Assembly (NCBI GenBank): GCA_965267335.1
Contig: OZ253953.1
Coordinates: 1,860,001 to 1,924,000 of the forward strand
From: G965267335 sp965267335
GTDB taxonomy: Bacteria; Bacteroidota; Bacteroidia; Cytophagales; JAAEPT01
Direction: 5' to 3'
DNA: 64,000 bases
The position numbers were made by a program, and so were the translations under genes. This document shows positions 44,402-52,330 of this stretch, in pieces. Each line of letters begins with the position of its first letter. Position 1 is the first letter of the stretch. Below the pieces are notes generated by a model. It had not been told where the DNA came from, ran no database searches, and saw only the letters and a program-made list of their open reading frames with translations.

Positions 44402-46069
44402 ATGTCAGATAAAACTACAGGATCATATTACACACCACCAATATTAGCTGAATTCTTAGTCAAGCATATTTTTAGCAATCACATTACTGACAGTTTTAAG
44501 CAGTTCAAAATATTGGAGCCTAGCTGTGGTGATGGACAATTTTTGGAACCTTTTTTAAAGGATGATTATCTGAAAAAAATAGAAAAGACAAGATTCGATC
44601 TGATAGATATTAATGCAGAAGAATTAAGTAATGCTAGATTTATAGTTGAGAATTTAAAATCAAGTACAATAACCAGTGTATGTTCCCATCAAGATTTTTT
44701 GGATTATAAAAGTAATGAATCCTATAATCTGATAATTGGAAATCCACCATACATTAATAAGAAGCATCTTTCAAAAGAACAGATTGCAAAATGTAGAACC
44801 ATTTGTGAAAACTCTATTTCAGATTTTGGAGAAACCAAAAATATATGGCCAGCATTCTTGATTCAAAGCATCAAAATGTTGGCCTCAGATGGAGTGCTTT
44901 GTTTTGTATTACCTTCGGAGATATTGCAAGTGAAGTATACTCAAAAAATCAGGGAGTATCTTCTTTCCGAATTCCAAAAAGTTGAAATATTTGCCTTCAA
45001 TGAATTGATATTTTCAGGGATTCAACAAGATGTTGTAGTCGTTCTTGGAGTTAAAAAACTACCAAAACTTAATTCTCCGACAGTCTCTTTTTATCAGGTT
45101 AATAAGTTGGAAGATTTAAAGATTCCAGATTACATCAAAAAACATACTAACATCCATAGAAAAAAACTCGATAAATGGACTAACTATATCCTGGAAGACA
45201 GTGAGCTCGATTTGATCGAAACGTTAACGAATGAAAACTCATTTAAGCCATTAGATGAATATTGTGAAAAGGTAGAAGTTGGTATTGTTACTGCTGCAAA
45301 TGACTTCTTTATAGTAAGCGATTCAACTGCTAAAAAATACGACCTAGTAGAATATTGTCACCCAATAGTTAGCAAGGGGGGGATGATAAAAGATCGTACA
45401 ACTCTATCTAAAAGAGATTTGAGTTTGTTTCGAAAAGGAAACCAAAAAATTAATTTGGTTTCCTTTCCCAAGGATAAAGATCAGATAAACGAAAAGGCTA
45501 CCAGGTACATAAAAATTGGAGAACGTCTTCACTTAAATCAACGATACAAAATGAAGAGACGCTTTCCGTGGTTTCAAGTTCCTTCGATTTGGAGTTCAGA
45601 AGCCTTTTTCATTAAAAGAAGCCATGAATACCCTAGGATGGTATTAAATTCCGCAAAGACTTACTTGACTGATTCGTTTTATAGAATTGTTACTAAGAAG
45701 GATATTGACTCAAAATCTCTTGTGTTTTCCTTTTACAACTCATTAACATTTACATTAGCTGAACTCGAAGGTAGATACTATGGTGGTGGTGTATTGGAGC
45801 TAACACCTAATGAATGTAAGAAACTGAATATGCCTTATCTTTTTATTGAAGCAGATAATTTCAGATTACTTGAAAAGAAGTTCAGGGATAATGAAAGCAT
45901 ATATAGTATCCTTGACTATACAGATAGTATTTTATTAAAGAATTTAACTGAAAAGGAACGTCAGAAAGTTAGAGAGATTAGGAATAAATTACTTAATAGA
46001 AGGTTAAAGTTGGGTCAATCTAAAACCCAGGTAAAGCCCATGAAACAAGAGAAAGTTTCTGTTACTTAA
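44402..46069 (+). CDS. N6-adenine DNA methyltransferase (Eco57I/TaqI type)
   Basis: 555 residues. 'GSYYTPP' (7-13), SAM motif I 'EPSCGDG' (39-45), acidic loop 'DLIDIN' and catalytic 'NPPY' (114-117): the gamma-class order. The C-terminal ~300 residues look like a TaqI/Eco57I-type target-recognition domain. No nuclease domain in this chain; the HNH gene is separate. It starts two bases after the HNH stop and ends the operon. Expected to mark self DNA against the HNH nuclease. Confidence 0.9.
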   Translation: MSDKTTGSYYTPPILAEFLVKHIFSNHITDSFKQFKILEPSCGDGQFLEPFLKDDYLKKIEKTRFDLIDINAEELSNARFIVENLKSSTITSVCSHQDFLDYKSNESYNLIIGNPPYINKKHLSKEQIAKCRTICENSISDFGETKNIWPAFLIQSIKMLASDGVLCFVLPSEILQVKYTQKIREYLLSEFQKVEIFAFNELIFSGIQQDVVVVLGVKKLPKLNSPTVSFYQVNKLEDLKIPDYIKKHTNIHRKKLDKWTNYILEDSELDLIETLTNENSFKPLDEYCEKVEVGIVTAANDFFIVSDSTAKKYDLVEYCHPIVSKGGMIKDRTTLSKRDLSLFRKGNQKINLVSFPKDKDQINEKATRYIKIGERLHLNQRYKMKRRFPWFQVPSIWSSEAFFIKRSHEYPRMVLNSAKTYLTDSFYRIVTKKDIDSKSLVFSFYNSLTFTLAELEGRYYGGGVLELTPNECKKLNMPYLFIEADNFRLLEKKFRDNESIYSILDYTDSILLKNLTEKERQKVREIRNKLLNRRLKLGQSKTQVKPMKQEKVSVT

Positions 46070-46137
46070 TTGATAAAGCACGGTGTCATTTAGTGGTTTT
46101 TATTATCTTTGATAAGCTCTTTGAATTAAGTAAAATA

Positions 46138-46157
46138 GTTACCCTATTAGTTACCCT
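46138..46157 (+). repeat. Right arm-type repeat (GTTACCC pair)
   Basis: gttaccctattagttaccct, identical to 22820-22839. Confidence 0.75.
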
Positions 46158-46222
46158 CAAAGTACTGAGAGTTGAAAAATGTAGGGTTAAATGAAATTTG
46201 AAAGGATATTGAGAGAAGGTCT

Positions 46223-46240
46223 GAACCCCTTCCTCTCTGC
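46223..46240 (+). other. attR core
   Basis: gaaccccttcctctctgc, matching the tRNA-Ser 3' end at 22689-22707 with one mismatch. Confidence 0.75.
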
Positions 46241-46247
46241 AAACAAA

Positions 46248-46277
46248 ACCATTGACCGTAGGTCAGTGGTTTTTTGT
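46248..46277 (+). terminator. Terminator, probably the original tRNA-Ser terminator
   Basis: Stem accattgacc / ggtcagtggt (one T-G pair), three-base loop, then T-rich. Directly after attR, where the transcript of the uninterrupted tRNA gene would have ended. Confidence 0.7.
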
Positions 46278-46375
46278 TTTTGGCCGTTTTGAACTTGTTC
46301 AAACAAGGTCAATCAAAAAAGCACGATGAAAGAATGGTTTTGTTTGCAACTCCCCCAAAACGGGATCAACGAAGT

Positions 46376-46392
46376 TAATCCTTCCTCTCTGC
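46376..46392 (+). other. Third att-like copy
   Basis: taatccttcctctctgc, the tRNA 3' end with one base lost. Suggests an older or second integration event next to attR. Confidence 0.5.
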
Positions 46393-46568
46393 CATGAACG
46401 CTCAAATAAATCAAATTTGGGCTTTTTTTGTGCCATTTTAGTTAATAAGGGGTATACATAACTGCATCGAATCAAAATTTCTGCTATCGTGAGAATAATA
46501 GAATGATCGGGAATATCTGAGTAACAGATAGCGACATATAATTCAGTCGGCCCCATTGTCAACCTGAG

Positions 46569-49500
46569 TTAAATTAATTCCTTAAGTCTATTTATAATTG
46601 CATTAATTTCTGGCGATGATTCCTCTAGCTCACCAATTGATTTTTTATAATCTTTTTTAATAGCAACTTTCAATTTATAAAGCTTCTCTAAGAATTCAGT
46701 TGCGCTGGTGATGACTTCAATTCTTCGGTTGTTTTCTAACATTCTTTGTATTAAAGGAAGAATAGTACCTTTCATGTTTTTGTAAGCGCCACTATCTATT
46801 CGGTTAAGTATTTCTTCAATCTTTTCTAAATAATCTAAGATAGGTTCGTCTTCAGTCCTGTTATAAATACTCTTCAATAAATGTTCATCAAATTCAATTC
46901 TAAGATTATCGTCCAATAGTGGATAAGTATTATCAAGGAGATTTGATTCATCATCATCCATAGAGTATTCTACTATTCGAACCATGTGTTCTCTAAAAAA
47001 ATCATTTAAGTTGAGGTTCTTAACCAAATCATCAGAAAGAATTTCGGTGAGACTATCAGAGTAGTCTTCTAAATTACTTATGCAAATTTTCAAGTAATTC
47101 AATATTATCGAATCCGTAATTTCTTTTGAATTAAATAATTTGGCTAATGCAATAAAATTACCTGAAACCATAAGGTTAAGATTATCCGGAGCAATTAAAT
47201 GGAAAATCGTTGTTTCAAGGTTAACCCTTCTTTTGATATCCATGTTCTGGACTGTTTCAGACCTCAAAAGAGAATAGACGAAATTGTAAGTGAACCAACT
47301 TCTATTATTTGCATCTTCCAACACTTTCTCAATATCAATCTTTTTTATAACCTCATTCCAACCATTATTCCGATCAATACTTTGGAGTAAAGCGTCAGCA
47401 TAGTAGCCTTCATTAATAACACTCATTATGAATTCTTTAGAAGAATGCTCACACAAATATTGTATGAATTTTTGATCTCCAATTGTGTTTAGATTTCCAT
47501 TAATAAATTGGCTTCGTAATTCTTGCTTAATACTCTCGTTTTGAAAAATTAATAAACCATACTGAAGATATTCGTAGAGTAAAGGATAATTAACAGTACT
47601 TGTTGCCAGTCTTCCAATTCTCTGCTGAAATAAGGATTCGAATTCTGTAAAAACATCATTTTTTATATTGGCACCTTGAAACAAGGTTAAAGAAGGAGCA
47701 ATAATTTCATCAATTCTATTAGGTCGACTTTGTTTTGGTAGGGATTCAACTATACTTTCAAGGAGATCTTGGAGCTGGGTTGAAGTTAGATTATCACTAC
47801 CTATATAATTAATAAACTTGGATGATTCGATTGTCTGATCTGTAAAACTGATTGATTCAAGAATAGTATTAATAAAGCTAACGGGTAAGTATTTCTTTAT
47901 TTTAGAGACTTCTATTTGCTGAGCATATGGGATATACTTCTTGAGTTCTCCTTCGACAATATCAGTAAATAATTTAGCTACTACGGGAGCAGGGAAGCTC
48001 TGATATACCGCATTAAATAATTCTAAAGAATCTTTACTGAATTCTGTCGTTTTGAGCTTGTGTATAATATATTTTTGAGCATGTATTTTATGTTGCCCAA
48101 GTCCACTAAACATTTCTAGATTTGTAGTAAAAAAAGGGATTAGTTTTTTAAACAGCCTGTTGTCTAATTCACTATCCCTGAGTCGATTATGTATACCTGC
48201 TAGACCTCTCCATAAAGTGTTAAATAAATCAGTACTAATGCTTGTTTCTTCTTCATTTTCAGACTTTTCTAACTCTTTTTGGACTAAGTTTCGAATAGTA
48301 ATAATGGAAGTTTCTAATGTTATGTCATCCTCATCTTTGGTTGCGTTTCTTATAAATTGATCTATACCCTCTACGGTAAATTGATCAATATTTTCTACCT
48401 CTTTGTCTCGTATAAGTATATCTACTACTGCGGCACTATCCCACTTAGATTCGGATATATAAATATAATTTCTAAGATTGACATCCGGACTATTTAAATA
48501 AGTTGAAGATTGGGAAATAAATCGGCTGAACTTTCTCAATTCTTCATTTTGAATGTCTTTTTGATTCGGGAATTTATCCTTCAGAATTGTTTCCATTTCA
48601 CTAATTATCCTTTGGTCTTGGTTAACAATGAAGTTGTAGATTAATTGAGGATTGCTTAAAATGATAGATTCTACATTTGGCCATTTTTGTTTTATGGCAA
48701 GAATGAAAGTGAACGTTTTTATATCATCAAGAAGTATAGGGTTGTGAATTTTAACTACATGCCATAAAGAAATAAAATCGTTAAAGAATCTTTTGATTTG
48801 CCTTGCGTTTTTTCCTTCATAGGCCAACCACATAACGTTTCTCATATATGAAATATCATGTTGATTTGTAATTACTTCTTTTAGACCAGTATCTTCTAAA
48901 CACTTCTTGAAAAATTTATTCATGAGATGATTCTGGATCGGTGGAATTCTTAGGTATGTCTGGAAGATTTTATCCATAAACTCTGAGGAATAGTTTTGCG
49001 CTTCGCTTCTTATATGGTTCTGGATTTCTTTGTCATCACATGGTATTACATAAAAGCAATTTTTCACGTCCAAAAAAGTTTTGAGTCCAGTAAGGGTCTT
49101 ATAAGCTACGTCACTGTCGCATCTATCCAGATTGTCAAACACAATAACTACCTTAGGTTCTGGAGTTTCATTTAAAACTTTCAAAATCTGACTTATCATG
49201 TTATTGAAAATGTCTTCGAATTGATCTTGGGCAAAGGTGGGTAAGGAAGTCATTACGACTCTTTTAGGTATGGTTTTTATACTATCCAAAAAATCTTTTA
49301 AATATTCCTGAAATAGTCCGATGGCGATAACTACCATACTTCCGGAGTAGAATAGTTTGACCAAAGCTTTGAGCTCTCCTGGAATGGAATTTTTTAAATT
49401 AATGTACCACTCAAAGTTTGATACTGGTAAATAAAAATATATGAATCCTAAAAGGATAAATACCAGTGTGATAAAAATTGCTTTTCTACTCCATATATAC

Positions 49501-50000
49501 TTCCATAAGTTTCTTAGCCAACCAAATCGACTTTTGTCTGGATCAGGAGGATTAGTTTCAAATTCCAAATTTTGTTCAAGAATCTTAACTAGATCACAGT
49601 TATTATAGTCAGCTCGTTTACCATTTTTGTATTTGAATCCATCTTTAAAGTTTTCTTTAATGATTGGATCATTTGAGTTTCTCAATTGATCATCAATGTT
49701 AAAAAGTATACTTCTATATAATGAGTCATCAACATATTTCCACACATCTAATTCTAGATAAGCGATACTGTTGTCTTTGGAGACTTTATCATTAAGCATT
49801 CTTAGAACAAAGCTTTTTCCAGAACCCCATTTTCCAAATAAGCCTAATGCGAATGAATTTTCTTTAACAGATTCATTAGTAATGATTTTATACACTGACT
49901 CGGAAATGCTTGAATGAATCCCGCCTAATTCGTCCGGAGACTCTGAAATTTCCCTTAAATATTTGATTGCTTCGGACTGATTAGTAGTACTATTTCCCAT
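46569..50000 (-). CDS. KAP-family P-loop NTPase with membrane insertion
   Basis: 1143 residues. Walker A 'GLFGKWGSGKS' (53-63); two membrane helices (~173-191 and ~212-231) inserted in the NTPase domain; Walker B 'KVVIVFDNLDRCD' (283-295); then a long helical C-terminal region (~430-1143) resembling HEAT-like or winged arrays. This is the KAP architecture. Membrane KAP NTPases have been shown to act in phage defence in other bacteria (the tmn-type systems). Here it is a single gene between the att-like copies and the next pair; a defence role is an inference. Confidence 0.85.
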   Translation of the reverse strand: MGNSTTNQSEAIKYLREISESPDELGGIHSSISESVYKIITNESVKENSFALGLFGKWGSGKSFVLRMLNDKVSKDNSIAYLELDVWKYVDDSLYRSILFNIDDQLRNSNDPIIKENFKDGFKYKNGKRADYNNCDLVKILEQNLEFETNPPDPDKSRFGWLRNLWKYIWSRKAIFITLVFILLGFIYFYLPVSNFEWYINLKNSIPGELKALVKLFYSGSMVVIAIGLFQEYLKDFLDSIKTIPKRVVMTSLPTFAQDQFEDIFNNMISQILKVLNETPEPKVVIVFDNLDRCDSDVAYKTLTGLKTFLDVKNCFYVIPCDDKEIQNHIRSEAQNYSSEFMDKIFQTYLRIPPIQNHLMNKFFKKCLEDTGLKEVITNQHDISYMRNVMWLAYEGKNARQIKRFFNDFISLWHVVKIHNPILLDDIKTFTFILAIKQKWPNVESIILSNPQLIYNFIVNQDQRIISEMETILKDKFPNQKDIQNEELRKFSRFISQSSTYLNSPDVNLRNYIYISESKWDSAAVVDILIRDKEVENIDQFTVEGIDQFIRNATKDEDDITLETSIITIRNLVQKELEKSENEEETSISTDLFNTLWRGLAGIHNRLRDSELDNRLFKKLIPFFTTNLEMFSGLGQHKIHAQKYIIHKLKTTEFSKDSLELFNAVYQSFPAPVVAKLFTDIVEGELKKYIPYAQQIEVSKIKKYLPVSFINTILESISFTDQTIESSKFINYIGSDNLTSTQLQDLLESIVESLPKQSRPNRIDEIIAPSLTLFQGANIKNDVFTEFESLFQQRIGRLATSTVNYPLLYEYLQYGLLIFQNESIKQELRSQFINGNLNTIGDQKFIQYLCEHSSKEFIMSVINEGYYADALLQSIDRNNGWNEVIKKIDIEKVLEDANNRSWFTYNFVYSLLRSETVQNMDIKRRVNLETTIFHLIAPDNLNLMVSGNFIALAKLFNSKEITDSIILNYLKICISNLEDYSDSLTEILSDDLVKNLNLNDFFREHMVRIVEYSMDDDESNLLDNTYPLLDDNLRIEFDEHLLKSIYNRTEDEPILDYLEKIEEILNRIDSGAYKNMKGTILPLIQRMLENNRRIEVITSATEFLEKLYKLKVAIKKDYKKSIGELEESSPEINAIINRLKELI

Positions 50001-50254
50001 TATTTTCTTTTGCTCAGGCCAATATTGGCAGGTTAGAAATTAATAAAATATCTATTTGTTGAAAGTGATTTCAATGATAGCCACGAACAAAATATGATTT
50101 TTAATTAAAATTTAATACGCAGGTTCTGGATGAATTAAAATTGTCTTTCTCAACATATCTCGAGGTTCTGCAATCCAAAGTCTGTGAATTGTTGCTGTAC
50201 CAATTCTCCAACCTCCCCAAAAACCTACCACTTGAAAAACATAAAAACCAATAA

Positions 50255-51043
50255 CTAACTTGCAACATTTAATGTCAACCCACTGAACTGGATAAGTTCC
50301 ATCGAACCAAGAGTTGTCCGAATATGATCTAAAAATTTACGGTCATCCATTATCAAAGTAGCCATCTTTAGTTCTTTGGGCATCTCAGATGTCTTAACAG
50401 GGGACTCAATGATGATCGGTGTGCCTTCAGGAATCCATTTAGAAATCTTTTTATAAGACAGTAGTGCTTCCAAGGTCAATGCTTCATGCCCACATTCTGT
50501 ATTTAATGAGCTAACATGTATTTGTCTCAATTTATTATGAAAAGAATGTAGCATTTTAAAGCCTTCATTCATGGTGGGGTCAACTTGATATGCATGAGCA
50601 ATATCAAAGCAGAAAGAAGCTTCAGTTAGGATGTTAAATAGGCGTTCCAAGTCCTTCGCTGTTTGACCAAAAGGTTTTCGTTTATCCATATTTTCAATAC
50701 ACAGATATTCTCCCAGCACCCCCCATCGCTCAGGTGTTTTAATAATGTCAGGATGAACTACAATTTGAAATTTTCTAGAAGATATTTGTATCAATGAATC
50801 GACAAGTTCTTGCTCGGTCATTCTATACAATTTACTCGGTGCATGGAAAGAGATATAATCGAACGTTGACAAATCTAATTTATCGATCATGTCAATAACT
50901 CTACCCAATTCATTTTCACGAAGAGCGGAAATTTCAATGGCATTTGTTTTGACAGTCCGGAGCATCTCAAAAGCCTTGTTAACATTACCTTTAGCCAATG
51001 AACCTGTAGAAAAACCGATATTTGGAATGTTAGAAAATGCCAT
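50255..51043 (-). CDS. TIM-barrel sugar-phosphate isomerase/AP-endonuclease-2-like protein
   Basis: 262 residues. Barrel-strand phrases 'IGFSTGSLA', 'AIEISALRE', 'YISFHAPSK', 'QIVVHPDI', 'LCIENMDKRKPF', 'FCFDIAHAYQ', 'RQIHVSSL' and 'IIIESPV' match the xylose-isomerase-like family, with His, Glu and Asp at strand ends as metal ligands. Its start overlaps the upstream nucleotidyltransferase by 14 bases, so the two likely act together. Substrate unknown. Confidence 0.78.
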   Translation of the reverse strand: MAFSNIPNIGFSTGSLAKGNVNKAFEMLRTVKTNAIEISALRENELGRVIDMIDKLDLSTFDYISFHAPSKLYRMTEQELVDSLIQISSRKFQIVVHPDIIKTPERWGVLGEYLCIENMDKRKPFGQTAKDLERLFNILTEASFCFDIAHAYQVDPTMNEGFKMLHSFHNKLRQIHVSSLNTECGHEALTLEALLSYKKISKWIPEGTPIIIESPVKTSEMPKELKMATLIMDDRKFLDHIRTTLGSMELIQFSGLTLNVAS

Positions 51044-52127
51044 ATCTTAATGTGAATTTTTGAATATTACTATCTTCCTTGATAAATATATTTGTAAGTG
51101 CCCCTTGAAATCTATCACTAACTTCTCGGGCCTCCATAAACCTATCATCGTTATAAATTTCTTTCATATCCAGCTTTTCCAGATGCATTCTAAATTCTTC
51201 ATTGTCTAAAATGCCAAGAAACTCATTGTAAGAGTCTAACAACTCAATGATGTACCCTTGATTTATGCCTTGCTCTAATAAATGAGAAGAAACGAAATTC
51301 AATGTGTCTTGTTCAATCACATCCATTAAATGACCTTGCAGAAGCTGTAAATTTGTATCATAGTCTTGCTCAAGGTTTATTTGTGAACAAGAATGACACA
51401 TCAGCAAGCCTTTTACGTAAATAAGTTTCCGAGACATTCTAAGTTTAATATTTCTTAATGCCCACTTTTTACCTTTTTGCTCTCGTTGCTTGTAAGCAAA
51501 ATCAACACACATGGTTCTCCAGAACCTGATTATATCATTTAATAAAAACCGAGGGATGTATTCGGTTCTTTCTGACGTAAAGCCTGAATCGTTTTTCAAG
51601 TACTGTGTCAATACTGCTCTACAAACTCGGCCATAAGCTGAAGCTTGTACCAACCCATCTGGGTTTAAACTGATTTTAGCTGATTCTAGAAGTAATAATA
51701 TTCTTCTAGTCGTATTATGGTTAGTATCGTCTTGCCCTCCTATATAGTTTATCACATCGTGACTAAATGTGAGCTGTCCAAAGACTCCGGAAGAACCCGG
51801 TTCCTGTAATTCGATGCTTTCAAGTTTTGTGTTTATTAAATGGGCTAAGTCACTATGTGTAGAACTTCCAGCTCCATCAATCAATAAGGTCCAGTCCAAA
51901 TCACTTCCCTTTGTACATTCCTTTCTTGCCAGGGACCCAAATACAACAAAATCTAGGTCTGAAGAGAACAGATTTTGATCTTGAAATGCCGCAATGATTT
52001 CTTTTTTTTGACGGGCGGATTCCTCTTTGGCAGCAAAAATATGATTCCAGTCTCGTTTTTCCGCACTAGCGATTTGCTTTAAATCTTTTACGGAGTCAGA
52101 ATCAAATGTCTTTTGTTCTACTGTCAT
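51030..52127 (-). CDS. Nucleotidyltransferase (DUF294/GlnD-like fold)
   Basis: 365 residues. Nucleotidyltransferase motif 'VVFGSLARKECTKGSDLDW' with G64-S65 and metal Asp D76 and D78; the rest is helical. Not a typical CD-NTase. The overlapping TIM-barrel gene suggests the pair modifies and then processes one substrate. It starts the leftward pair; an accessory function is likely given the location. Confidence 0.8.
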   Translation of the reverse strand: MTVEQKTFDSDSVKDLKQIASAEKRDWNHIFAAKEESARQKKEIIAAFQDQNLFSSDLDFVVFGSLARKECTKGSDLDWTLLIDGAGSSTHSDLAHLINTKLESIELQEPGSSGVFGQLTFSHDVINYIGGQDDTNHNTTRRILLLLESAKISLNPDGLVQASAYGRVCRAVLTQYLKNDSGFTSERTEYIPRFLLNDIIRFWRTMCVDFAYKQREQKGKKWALRNIKLRMSRKLIYVKGLLMCHSCSQINLEQDYDTNLQLLQGHLMDVIEQDTLNFVSSHLLEQGINQGYIIELLDSYNEFLGILDNEEFRMHLEKLDMKEIYNDDRFMEAREVSDRFQGALTNIFIKEDSNIQKFTLRYGIF

Positions 52128-52330
52128 TAGTTTCTAAAGTTAGCACATTACATCCATTTTGAGGAGTATATTAAGTAACATTATTATTTCTTAAACAGTT
52201 TCTGTGTTAGGATTAAATGGATGTGTATAATCAATTAGGTGTTTTGTGCCTTAAGAAAAAATGAAAGTACAGAACCAATATTTAACCCACAACCTCATTA
52301 ACTTTCCAGTCCCTTTCTTAGTTTTACAAC

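Larger units (their letters stand above)
22691..46240 (+). mobile_element. tRNA-Ser-integrated genomic element (~23.5 kb)
   Basis: Left edge is the 3' end of tRNA-Ser; the right edge repeats it (gaa[t/c]cccttcctctctgc). A tyrosine integrase is the first gene inside. The exact 20-mer gttaccctattagttaccct occurs near both ends (22820 and 46138), as expected of integrase arm-type sites. The interior is visibly more AT-rich than the flanks. Cargo: metal efflux operon, small-protein operons and a GHKL/receiver/HNH/methylase operon. No conjugation genes are seen, so it is an integrative or mobilisable island rather than a self-transmissible element. Confidence 0.85.
46070..46568. other. Right boundary region of the element, with repeated att-like sequence
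   Basis: About 500 bases without a real gene: right arm repeat (46138), attR (46227), the tRNA terminator (46248) and a third att-like copy (46376). The minus-strand frame 46299-46562 is a chance frame over these sites. Confidence 0.7.

Noticed and set aside
44402..46069. Type IIG enzyme with nuclease and methylase in one chain
   Set aside because: No PD-(D/E)xK or other nuclease motif was seen in the methylase chain; the HNH nuclease is a separate gene.
22691..46240. Self-transmissible conjugative element
   Set aside because: No relaxase, coupling protein or Tra/Mob genes were seen between the attachment sites.
46299..46562. 87-codon minus-strand frame at the right boundary
   Set aside because: It covers the third att-like copy and has no ribosome site or family.
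51030..52127. CD-NTase of a CBASS system
   Set aside because: The motif spacing and C-terminal helices do not fit CD-NTases, and no CBASS effector or accessory gene adjoins.
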